From assembly GCF_011045025.1 (NCBI RefSeq), contig NZ_JAAKZX010000057.1, forward strand, positions 1 through 48,547: a DNA stretch of 48,547 nt, written 5' to 3'. Numbering within the stretch: position 1 is the first letter of the stretch; every line of letters begins with the position of its first letter. The position numbers and the translations under genes are program-made. The stretch comes from Streptomyces ureilyticus (GTDB lineage Bacteria; Actinomycetota; Actinomycetes; Streptomycetales; Streptomycetaceae). Under the pieces are notes generated by a model. That model searched no databases. It saw only the letters and a program-made list of their open reading frames with translations, and was not told the DNA's origin. Below are positions 17,374-24,874 of this stretch, one piece after another.

Positions 17374-17662
17374 TGCTCAGTGCCCGTGTGCAGAACCAGT
17401 CAGCTTGCCCTGCCTCCCGGACGACGGCCGCCTGGTGGTTCCGTGCAGATCAGCAAGACATTCGCTCGAAACATCGTGGGGCAATGGTCACCCGACAGCG
17501 ACTTAAAACTCTTAAGACTGTCTTGAGAATCCTCTGATTGCCCTGGCGCCGTCAGTTGTGGAGACTTTCTAGTGCTGGCTGGTCGTCCCCGTCCAATTGG
17601 GGATCGGACACACTGACTCGCTTAGTGGCGGGAGCGATACGCCGGTCGAAATCTTCGTGACG
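17330..17662 (+). repeat. Leader duplication, copy 1 (IS right end plus divergent promoter region)
   Basis: This stretch matches 24055-24394 with roughly ten substitutions and one 7-bp gap. It includes the IS right end and the non-coding leader that, in copy 2, runs up to the ribosome site of the L-DOPA dioxygenase gene. It contains the inverted repeat cttaa-aactc-ttaag at 17502-17516. Similarity stops at about 17662; the following 226 bp before the radical SAM gene hold no gene I recognise. The 515-bp gap from 17374 to 17888 is therefore leader plus unknown DNA. Confidence 0.85.
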
Positions 17663-17888
17663 ATGACGACGTCGCGTCGAGCGATGTCGCAGCCGATGCC
17701 GCCGCTGTCAGGGTGAGGGCAGCCAACCGCAGGCCACATCCCGCCTGATGCGCGCGGCCGCCTCGTTGGGGCTGTGTGAGCCCCGAGAGCGAGCGACGCT
17801 TCTCTCTCACCGGCCGAGGCCGACTGCTGCGCTCGGATGTGCCCGGCTCAATCTTGCAGGGCGAACTGTGGACCATGGGAGGGTATGA

Positions 17889-19646
17889 ATGACTATCACG
17901 GATCAGCCGTCAACCTCGCGACTCGAGGCCGACCTCTTCCTATTGCATGCGCCCAGCGTCTACGACTTCCGCGAGCGCGACGACATGTTGTTCGCCTATC
18001 TGAGCGACAGCGACAGCGTCAATGTCACCTCGGTCTACGAGATTTACCCAATCGGCTGGTTCTCGATAAAACAGCGGCTGGCCGACTCCGGGTTCGACAC
18101 GAAGATCGTGAATGTCGCCTCGTTAATGCTCATGCATCCTGAAATGGATGTCAAACAACTGATCTCCCGCTTCGAGGCACCGATCTTCGGGTTCGACCTG
18201 CATTGGATGGCGCACTGTCACGGCTCGGTCGAACTCGCGGCCCTCGTGAAAGAAGTGCACCCCGAAGCTCTCACCATCTTCGGCGGCATCTCGGCGACCT
18301 ACTACGCCAAAGAACTGATCGAGTACCCGAGCGTCGACGTGGTCGTTCAGGGTTACGACACCCTCGACCCGGTCACTGAGCTGGTCACCAGGGTCCGGCA
18401 GGGCAACAGGGACTTTCGCTCCATTCCGAACCTGCTGTACAAGGTCGACGGCGAAGTCCAATCCACCGGCTTCTCGCACACGCCGGACAGCAACTACAAC
18501 AACGTGCGCAACGACTGGTCTTATTACCGCGAGGCGGCCGACGGAGGGCCGTCAGCGTCCAAGCTCATCATGACCTTACCCAACACCGGCTGCGCGCACG
18601 ACTGCGGCTGGTGCGGCGGGTCACGGTTCGCCTACCGCAACATCATGGGCGTTAAAAGGACTCTGGTGCAGAAGGACAACGACCTCGTCGTCGAAGAGCT
18701 CCGCACCATGCGAGAGGCGGCGAAGAACACCTCGATATACGCGCTCCAGTGTTATTCCGAGAACCGAACGCGGATGCACCAGTATCTGGACGCCGTGAAA
18801 GAACTCGGATACAAGAGCGTCCACTTCGAGCAGTTCAGCCTGACGCCACCCGATGTTCTCAAAAAGATGGGCGAGTCCACAGATTCCTATATCATGCTCT
18901 CCCCGGAGTCCCACGACCTGAAGATCAGCAAGGCGGCCGGTCGCGGGAACTACACCATGAAGCAGATGGAGGAATGGATTCCCCGCGCCCTGGATGCCGG
19001 CGTGAAAGGCATCATGATCTGGTTCTTCATCGGCATGCCATACCAGGACCGACAGTCGGTGATGGACACGATCGCGTACTCCGAGCGACTCATCCGCAAG
19101 TTCGGAGGGTGGGGCGCCCTTCCGCTCATTTGCCCGATGGTGCCGTTCCTGGACCCGGGGTCCCAGTTCTTCGAAGAACCGGAAAAGCACGGTTACCGTA
19201 TCCACCACCGCACACTCGAAGAACACCGCCAGGCCATGGTCGAGCCACTGTGGCATCGGCGACTGAACTACGATACGAACTGGCTTGACAGGCGCCAGCT
19301 TCAGGACGTCTCCTACGAGGCGATCACCCGCCTGGTGGAGATCAAGGGTGAGTACGGGGTGCTCCCGTCCGGTTTCTGCAACGCCGTTCTCGGGACTATT
19401 GAGGAGACCCGGGAGCTGCTCGGGGAAATGGAACGAGCACTGCTGCTCGACAAGAAGCTGCCGGCCGAACTCCGGGACGAGATTCGTAACTACAACCGCA
19501 AGGTCCTGGCCTATACGAACGACCAGATCATGCCGGTTCCCCGGCCGCTCGGCGGCCGGTGGTTCGATGATGCCACCGTCCCGCCACAGATGATCGAGGA
19601 CATTCTGACATCGTCGGCTGCCTCGTCTCCGGTCCGCGGAGCATAA
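17889..19646 (+). CDS. Cobalamin-binding radical SAM enzyme
   Basis: 585 aa. The N-terminal ~190 residues form a B12-binding-like Rossmann region (FGFDLHWMAHCHGS, LTIFGGISATYY). The radical SAM core follows, with the [4Fe-4S] motif CAHDCGWC at Cys235, Cys239 and Cys242 (spacing CX3CX2C), and conserved strands such as MLSPESHDLKI and GIMIWFFIGMP. Such enzymes use cobalamin plus a 5'-deoxyadenosyl radical to methylate or rearrange unactivated carbons. GGGAGGG sits 6 nt upstream of ATG 17889. It lies next to a carrier protein and an acyl ligase, so its substrate may be carrier-bound. It is on the inserted segment, so a PBD role is uncertain. Confidence 0.85.
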   Translation: MTITDQPSTSRLEADLFLLHAPSVYDFRERDDMLFAYLSDSDSVNVTSVYEIYPIGWFSIKQRLADSGFDTKIVNVASLMLMHPEMDVKQLISRFEAPIFGFDLHWMAHCHGSVELAALVKEVHPEALTIFGGISATYYAKELIEYPSVDVVVQGYDTLDPVTELVTRVRQGNRDFRSIPNLLYKVDGEVQSTGFSHTPDSNYNNVRNDWSYYREAADGGPSASKLIMTLPNTGCAHDCGWCGGSRFAYRNIMGVKRTLVQKDNDLVVEELRTMREAAKNTSIYALQCYSENRTRMHQYLDAVKELGYKSVHFEQFSLTPPDVLKKMGESTDSYIMLSPESHDLKISKAAGRGNYTMKQMEEWIPRALDAGVKGIMIWFFIGMPYQDRQSVMDTIAYSERLIRKFGGWGALPLICPMVPFLDPGSQFFEEPEKHGYRIHHRTLEEHRQAMVEPLWHRRLNYDTNWLDRRQLQDVSYEAITRLVEIKGEYGVLPSGFCNAVLGTIEETRELLGEMERALLLDKKLPAELRDEIRNYNRKVLAYTNDQIMPVPRPLGGRWFDDATVPPQMIEDILTSSAASSPVRGA

Positions 19647-19814
19647 ATGAACTCACCGCCGCATATCCAGGGCGAATCAGCTGACCGTCTCCGGCCATTC
19701 CTTGAGCATTGGCCGGGCGGACAGCGCAGGTACGGTGATGCCGGCCAGGAGCTGAGCCGGCCGTCGTGTCCGCGCCCAGACTGTCGCCACCACACTCCGA
19801 TGGCAAATCGGTGA
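19647..19814 (+). CDS. Possible 55-aa small protein between radical SAM and ACP genes
   Basis: ATG 19647 begins directly after the radical SAM stop, with GGAG about 7 nt upstream. The frame is open for 55 codons and ends 16 nt before the ACP start. The peptide begins MNSPPHIQGESADRLRPFLE and has a Cys/His cluster near its end (CPRPDCRHH) that could bind metal. I recognise no family. It could be chance, but position and spacing fit a gene in this operon. Confidence 0.35.
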   Translation: MNSPPHIQGESADRLRPFLEHWPGGQRRYGDAGQELSRPSCPRPDCRHHTPMANR

Positions 19815-19830
19815 AGCAGAGGAGGATGTC

Positions 19831-20070
19831 GTGTTAACCGACCGGGATGTGCAGGAGCTGGTGGCAAGGGTCCTGGAGATCGACGTTGCCGATGTCGGGA
19901 TCGATAAATCATTTTATGTGGATCTCGAGATGGACTCGCTCCACAAAGCGGAATTCATCGTGGCGCTGGAGCGTGCCTGCGGCGCGGAGTTCACCCCGGC
20001 GGATGCCGCAGAGATGGACAGTGTCGGTGACGTGATGCGGCTGCTTCGCGACCAGCAGCGGGTGCCATGA
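19831..20070 (+). CDS. Acyl carrier protein
   Basis: 79 aa with the phosphopantetheine site LEMDSLHKAEF, Ser36, in an acidic four-helix profile. AGGAGG 5-6 nt before GTG 19831 is a near-perfect ribosome site. The stop overlaps the ligase ATG (ATGA), so carrier and ligase are likely made in equal amounts. It is a discrete type II carrier that would hold the acyl or aryl group activated by the next gene. Confidence 0.88.
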   Translation: MLTDRDVQELVARVLEIDVADVGIDKSFYVDLEMDSLHKAEFIVALERACGAEFTPADAAEMDSVGDVMRLLRDQQRVP

Positions 20071-21635
20071 AGGCCACCACCGGAATTGCGAACCCGGTCG
20101 AGTTGCTGCTACTCGGCCATGCCGGCGACCGGCGCTGCGGCGTGGACCGCCGGGTCGGTGAGGTCACCTACGCCGACATGCGGGGTGCCGTGACGCAATA
20201 CGCCGGGCGCCTGCGGGCTGCGGGGGTGCGGCCGGGCTGCCGTGCGGTCGTCGTCTCCGACGACTGCATCGCAGCGATCACCTCCGTACTCGCCTTGTGG
20301 TGGCACGGGTGCGTACCCATCGTGCTGCACCCGACGCTCCGGCCTGCGGAGATCGGCTTCATCGTGCGGGACAGCGAGGCGGAGTTCGCCGAGCTGAACG
20401 TCACCCCCGAGCACGAGGCGGCCCTGCGGGCCGAGCTGGGCGAGATCGACACGGAAAGGCGGGCGGCCGGGCGCGTCGGGTTGCTCACCGAACTCGGCCC
20501 CAACAGCGTGGACCAGTCCACGCTCCCGCCGGCCGCCTTCCGCGAAACCGATGAGCTGCTGGTTCAGTACACCTCCGGCAGCACCGGCAGGCCCCGGGGC
20601 GTACGGCACTGCCTGCGGGCGGTGAACGCGATTCTGCGCGGCGTCGGCAGCATGCTGGAGCTCACTCCGGACGACGTCGTGCTGTCCACGGCAAAACTGT
20701 CGTTCGGATACGGATTCGGGAACTCGCTGCTGTACCCGTACGCCGCGGGCGCGAGCTCGGTGCTGCTCGACGGTCAGGCGGACCCCTACAACGTGGCGGC
20801 GGCGCTCGACGAATACCGGCCGACCGTGCTGTTCGCCGTGCCTCGGCTCTACGACGGCCTGCTCCATCTCTCGGAACAGGGCAAGGCGATCGAGACCGGT
20901 TCGCTGCGACTGGCTGTGGCCGCCGGGGAGCATCTGCCAGGTCAACTGGCCACCCGTATCACCGAAGCGTTCAACGTGCCCCTGATCAATGGGTTCGGCG
21001 CGACCGAGGTCCTGCACATGGTCGTGGCGGCTGCCGTGGGGCAGGGCCGGGCCCCCGGTCCCGGATCGATCGGTTTCCCGGTTCCCGAGGTGACCGCGAC
21101 CATTCGCGACGACGCGGGCCGGCCGCTCGGCGACGAGATCCCCGGCCGGCTTCACATCACTACGGAGTCGGCCGCGCTCGGCTACCTCAACCGGCCCGAG
21201 GACACCGCCCGCGTGTTCGCCGATGGCGGCGTCTACACAGGTGACATCGCGTTCCGCGCGACCAGCGGCGACATCTGCCACGTCGGCCGCGCCGACGACA
21301 TGCTCCTGCTCGGCGGACACAAGATCGCGCCTGCCGAGATCGAGCGCGTGGTCCGAGGAATCGCCGAGGTCGCTGATTGCGCGGTCGTGGGCAGCACGGA
21401 TCCCAACGGGCTCGAACAAGCCACGGTGTATGTCGTGGCGCGGGACCCGGCCCACCCGGACAAGGTCCGTAAGGCGGTCAGATCGGCACTGCGCACCAGC
21501 CTGGCACCGTACAAGAGGCCGTCCCGGGTCGAGATCATCGACGAACTCCCTGTCACCGCCAACGGCAAGCTGGCCCGCTTCCGCCTCCGCCGCCAGCTTG
21601 GCGGCCCCGTCGACAGTCCGGAGGGCAGGACATGA
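20067..21635 (+). CDS. AMP-forming acyl/aryl ligase (benzoate-CoA-ligase-like)
   Basis: 522 aa of the ANL superfamily. The P-loop is VQYTSGSTGRPRGVRH, the A5-like motif INGFGATEV, the hinge region YTGDIAF, and the C-terminal catalytic Lys lies in TANGKLARFRLRR. It would adenylate a carboxylic acid and, given ATGA coupling to the ACP gene, probably load it onto that carrier. The overall pattern is closest to aryl- and benzoate-type ligases rather than amino-acid adenylation domains. The substrate is unknown. The gene is coupled downstream to a broken ketosynthase. Confidence 0.85.
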   Translation: MKATTGIANPVELLLLGHAGDRRCGVDRRVGEVTYADMRGAVTQYAGRLRAAGVRPGCRAVVVSDDCIAAITSVLALWWHGCVPIVLHPTLRPAEIGFIVRDSEAEFAELNVTPEHEAALRAELGEIDTERRAAGRVGLLTELGPNSVDQSTLPPAAFRETDELLVQYTSGSTGRPRGVRHCLRAVNAILRGVGSMLELTPDDVVLSTAKLSFGYGFGNSLLYPYAAGASSVLLDGQADPYNVAAALDEYRPTVLFAVPRLYDGLLHLSEQGKAIETGSLRLAVAAGEHLPGQLATRITEAFNVPLINGFGATEVLHMVVAAAVGQGRAPGPGSIGFPVPEVTATIRDDAGRPLGDEIPGRLHITTESAALGYLNRPEDTARVFADGGVYTGDIAFRATSGDICHVGRADDMLLLGGHKIAPAEIERVVRGIAEVADCAVVGSTDPNGLEQATVYVVARDPAHPDKVRKAVRSALRTSLAPYKRPSRVEIIDELPVTANGKLARFRLRRQLGGPVDSPEGRT

Positions 21636-21975
21636 GCTGGGAGATCATCGGGATGAGCGCGGTATGCGCTCTGGGGGGACACTGTCGCCGGTATCCACGG
21701 CGCATTGTGTTCCGGACAGTCCGGCCTGGTACCGATCTCGACGTTCGACGCGTCCCGGTACCGCGCGGAGGCGGCGTATGAAGTGCCGGACCGGGTGCGC
21801 CCTGGTGTGGATGAACCGCTCCGGGCCACACGCTGGCTCGTCCGCGTGGTCCGGGAGGCCCTGACCGACGCGGGCCTGCCAGAACCAGAGCCCGGGCTGC
21901 CGGTACTGGTCGGGACCACGCACCGGGAGATGCGGACCGCCGAACTCTGGTGGCAGCACGACGGCCCCCTCATTG
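21632..21975 (+). pseudogene. Beta-ketoacyl synthase, N-terminal fragment with frameshift
   Basis: ATG 21632 overlaps the ligase stop. It reads MSWEIIGMSAVCALG and shifts frame in a run of six G at 21675-21680. It then continues as DTVAGIHGALCSGQSGLVPI, a YRAEAAYEVPDRV block and PVLVGTTHREMRTAELWW, which matches the first ~110 residues of ketosynthases. All catalytic residues (Cys-His-His) are missing because the gene is cut near 21975. This shows the radical SAM/ACP/ligase block was once part of a longer type II fatty-acid/polyketide-like operon. From 21976 to 22199 I see no recognisable gene. Confidence 0.65.
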
Positions 21976-22199
21976 CGCAACTTCTGATAGCCGGAACTAC
22001 CAGCATCTTCGGGCTTCATCGCGCTGTGCCTCCGGTCTGCGTCGGCCAGGTGAAGTCGGAGGACGGCGGGACAGGAGGGACCACGGTGTTCCTTACGGTC
22101 TTGGGGAGTTGGCTCAAGCAGGGCAAGCGGGAGGTGCCTGGGCCAGGCGGTCGGAAGTACGGGCGGTGGGCCGCCCACGGATGGGGCGGCACCCATGGG

Positions 22200-22481
22200 T
22201 CATCGATCCTGGGACAGTGCGAGCAGCCGGGCGAAGGTGCCGTTGGCGGCGGCGAGGTCCTCGTAGCGGCCCTGTTCGGTGATCCGGCCCTCCTCCATCA
22301 CGATGATCGAGTCGGCAACACGCGTGTTCTCCAGCCGGTGCGTCACAACGACCGTGATGCGGTCCGCGGCCATCGCCTTGAGCGTTTCGAACGCCCGGTG
22401 CTCGCCTTCCGGATCGACCTGCGAGGTGGGCTCGTCCATGATCAACAGATCCGGGAGCCGGTACAGGCCACGGGGAAGTCG
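22200..22481 (-). pseudogene. ABC transporter ATPase domain, C-terminal fragment
   Basis: The fragment reads LYRLPDLLIMDEPTSQVD, containing Walker B and D-loop, then VVVTHRLENTRVADSI with the H-loop His, and EEGRITEQGRYEDLAAANGT. This is the end of an exporter-type ATPase (MdlB/MsbA class). Walker A, the signature and the membrane domain are absent. It is fused at about 22485 to an unrelated IS gene end, so it is a relic. Confidence 0.8.
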
Positions 22482-22494
22482 TGCGCAAACAACC

Positions 22495-23311
22495 TTACGA
22501 TTCCGCATAGGTATTCGATTCCTCCCTGGCTTCGACATAGCGGAGAACTTCTTCCGCGCTGTGAAACCGTTGCGCCCTGTGAACGGGGGTTGGGTTGTAC
22601 CCGTCCTCTTTGAGGAGTGGGCGCAGTTCCACGAGTGCGTTGCCGATGGTTCGAGGGCTCACTTTTGAAGAGGTCAGCGATTACCGGCCGGGTGGTGACC
22701 TGGCGCATGGCGAGAATCGCGGCAAGAACGCGGCCCTCGTCGGTGATCTTCCTGTAGATGACTGCGCCCGGGTCCTTCTTCAGCTCTGCTCCGCGTCGGT
22801 TGTGTCGCATCTCTTGGAGCCGGGCCTGGTATCGAGTAGCCAAGCGCGTGGTGATGGCATCAAGTTCGGCATGGGTCATACCCGTGATGGCAGGATGCCG
22901 CAGTGCTTCTTGAGGATCGATTTCCTGGAGGGAGCCGGCAGAGGCGACAAAGTCCCGAACAGCTTGCGTGGTGGTAAGCCTGAGATCGATGGCGCGCACT
23001 GTGTGGTTGTGTTCTGCCAGGAGGGCTCGGGTCTCACGCATGGGTTTCTGGGGGCCGCTTCGAGTTACTCCGAGGAGGTCTTGGAGAACGGGCATCGTGC
23101 AGATCCCACGGAGATGGACGAGCGTGGCCACAATCCGGGCTGTTGGCGTGATCACTGTCATCCCGCCCGCCCCTTTCGCACGTCGTCGTTTCCCGCCTCG
23201 TCGGTTGTAGTTGCGCTGCTCGGTCTTGGCCTCCTGGGCTGGCGCCAGAAGCGCGACAAGCTCGGCCAGTTCATCCCGAGTCGTCCCGATCATCACTGGG
23301 TGGGAGAGCAT
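22495..23311 (-). pseudogene. ISAzo13-like transposase-related protein, frameshifted
   Basis: From ATG 23311 the reading frame carries two repeats of a DNA-binding unit: NYNRRGGKRRRAKGAGG with TARIVATLVHLRG, then RHNRRGAELKKDPGA with EGRVLAAILAMRQVTTRP. An extra A in the run at about 22665 breaks the frame after IADLFK. The true end (VSPRTIGNALVELRPLLK to EEVLRYVEAREE) is in another frame and stops at 22495. The family name is from general resemblance. It is part of the IS debris between the ketosynthase relic and the second leader copy. Confidence 0.55.
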
Positions 23312-23339
23312 CTCCAGTACCTCCGACTGGATGAACCTG

Positions 23340-23438
23340 GGGCCGCCAGCTCCGCACACGCCGCGGCGAACAGACCCGCCGAGACGGCGAAGGCGTCCTC
23401 ACACGCCGCGAGCGCACCCTGGGCCGGCCCGACCACGC
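23340..23438 (-). pseudogene. N-terminal remnant of a second transposase (ISKra4-like)
   Basis: The reverse strand reads VVSVVGPAQGALAACEDAFA and a short Ala/Leu-rich helix, then merges into the unrelated gene at 23311. It lies directly downstream of the IS-accessory gene at 23439-23946, as expected for a two-gene element. Too little remains for a firm family call. Confidence 0.35.
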
Positions 23439-23946
23439 TCACCACCCCTGCTTCCTGCCGTCGACCTTGAACAGCCCGGACGAAGGCTCGGCCAGGATCC
23501 CGCGCTCCACGAGCCTCTTCAGCTTCGAGCGCATCGCCTCGACATGCCGCGGCTCGGTCCCCAGACCCAGGTGCTGGCAGACCTCTTTGCAGCGCATCGC
23601 CGCCCCCGAGGTCGCGAACAAAGCGATGATCTCCCGGTACTCCGGCGACATCACCGTCACGTCCAGCTCTGCCTCGGCCTTCACCAGCGCCACAGCGACC
23701 CCGCCGACACCCCCACCCGCGGCATCCGCGTCCGGCACCGGCGAAGACGGCGCGGCCAGCACCTCCTCCACCGCCTCGCGCGATCTGCAACCGCGCCAGC
23801 CGCTCCTCAGCCCGAGACAACTCTTCGGACAGACCAGCGATCTGCTCACGCAGCCGCTCGGCCTGGCCCAGCACCTCAGCCCGCCTGGCCTCCAACGCCT
23901 CCAACAACGGCGGCACACCACACCCACCCTCGCTCAGCACCCGCAC
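23439..23946 (-). pseudogene. IS-accessory protein (coiled coil plus winged helix), frameshifted
   Basis: GTG 23946 starts a coiled-coil segment (LLEALEARRAEVLGQAERL, then REQIAGLSEELSRAEERLARL). The frame shifts near 23775 and continues REAVEEVLAAPSSPVPD, then a winged-helix-like part (MSPEYREIIALFATSG, CKEVCQHLGLG). It ends at 23439. Proteins of this build are common in Streptomyces next to transposase genes. The one-base lesion makes it a likely relic. Confidence 0.5.
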
Positions 23947-24097
23947 GCCTCACGGCGGGCTCGACCCCGGCGACGGTAGAAGTCGGCAAGACCAGCTACC
24001 TCCCGAACCTCTGCGAATCACCCCAACGAGGCACCCCCAGAAGATCTGCATCCAAGCCTCATCAACCCGGCCACACCACCTGAACGACGCCGCCCTG

Positions 24098-24107
24098 TGC
24101 CCAGTGC
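24098..24107. repeat. Target-site duplication, right copy
   Basis: tgcccagtgc follows the right IS terminus ...gccgccctg and equals 15971-15980 exactly. Confidence 0.6.
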
Positions 24108-24232
24108 TCAGTGCCCGTGTGCAGAACCAGCCAGCTTGCCTTGCCTCCCGGACGACGGCCGCCTGGTGGTTCCGTGCAGATCGGCAAGACATTCGCTCGA
24201 AACATCGTGGGGCAATGGTCACCCGACAGCGA

Positions 24233-24247
24233 CTTAAAACTCTTAAG
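24233..24247. promoter_or_regulatory. AT-rich inverted repeat, candidate operator of the PBD operon
   Basis: cttaa-aactc-ttaag is a perfect 5-bp inverted repeat in an unusually AT-rich patch 157 bp before the dioxygenase start. The same element is conserved in leader copy 1 at 17502-17516. No clear -35/-10 pair could be fixed. The regulator is unknown. Confidence 0.35.
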
Positions 24248-24403
24248 ACTGTCTTGAGAATCCTCTGATTTCCCTGACGCCGTCAGTTGTGGAGACTTTC
24301 TAGTGCTGGCTGGTCGTCCCCGTCCAATGGGGGATCGGACACACTGACTCGCTTAGTGACGGGAGCGATACGCCGGTCGAATCTCCGTGACGAAAGGGCT
24401 CCG

Positions 24404-24874
24404 ATGAACGCGCTTGCCATCACGCCGAGAATTCACCATGTCGCCATTCAGACCGATGATGTGGAGTCCACGACCAGGTGGTATGAGGAGTTCCTGGAGG
24501 CGACGGTGGAGTGGTCGCTCAGCACGTTTTCGCCGCTCACTCACTCGCGTCTCCCGGGGATCGAGAAGCTGGTCGAGCTGAAGGTGGGGGACCTGCGGCT
24601 GCACGTCTTCGACCGGGCTGGGCACACCCAGGACGGGCCCGACCAGCTCGGCTATCAGTTCCAGCACATCGGGATCACCGTGGACCGCCACGAGGGCCTC
24701 GTCGAGCTTCGGAAGCGCTGGTGGCAGGTCCGGGAGCGGCACGGCATCCAGTGGAGGCGGGACGAGCCGCCGTCGGACATCGTGACCGACGACGACGGGA
24801 TGCAGAGTCTCTACGTCCTGGATCCCAACGGCCTTGAGCTGGAGTTCATCTACTTTTCGGGTGCAGCGACATGA
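24404..24874 (+). CDS. L-DOPA 2,3-dioxygenase, single-domain VOC enzyme (LmbB1-like)
   Basis: 156 aa. The VOC metal ligands are readable: His12 (HHVAIQTDD), His88 (QFQHIGITV) and Glu145/Glu147 (DPNGLELEF). In lincomycin (LmbB1) and PBD clusters such extradiol dioxygenases open the ring of L-DOPA between C2 and C3, and the product cyclises to the pyrrolidine core of 4-alkyl-L-proline. AAAGGG sits 5-6 nt before ATG 24404; longer frames upstream run through the leader and are rejected. The stop overlaps the tyrosine-hydroxylase ATG. It is the first gene of the rightward PBD operon. Confidence 0.9.
   Translation: MNALAITPRIHHVAIQTDDVESTTRWYEEFLEATVEWSLSTFSPLTHSRLPGIEKLVELKVGDLRLHVFDRAGHTQDGPDQLGYQFQHIGITVDRHEGLVELRKRWWQVRERHGIQWRRDEPPSDIVTDDDGMQSLYVLDPNGLELEFIYFSGAAT

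Larger units (their letters stand above)
15971..24107. mobile_element. 8.1-kb inserted segment bracketed by IS ends and a 10-bp target duplication
   Basis: The 10-mer tgcccagtgc occurs directly outside the left IS end (15971-15980) and directly outside a matching right IS end (24098-24107). The IS ends themselves (starting cagggcggcgtcgttcagg at 15981; mirrored at 24061-24097) are inverted repeats. Everything between, namely the broken ISAs1-like transposase, a first leader copy, the radical-SAM/ACP/ligase block and IS debris, thus sits in what was one target site in the divergent promoter region of the PBD cluster. How the cargo entered is discussed under findings. Confidence 0.6.
24055..24394 (+). 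repeat. Leader duplication, copy 2 (directly upstream of the PBD operon)
   Basis: This copy carries an IS right end (24061-24097), the target repeat (24098-24107) and then about 290 bp of non-coding leader up to the ribosome site of the L-DOPA dioxygenase gene. It matches 17330-17662 at roughly 96-97 percent by eye. Because it keeps the complete IS terminus and target repeat, it is likely the original arrangement and copy 1 the altered one. It fills most of the 457-bp gap between 23947 and 24403. Confidence 0.85.
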
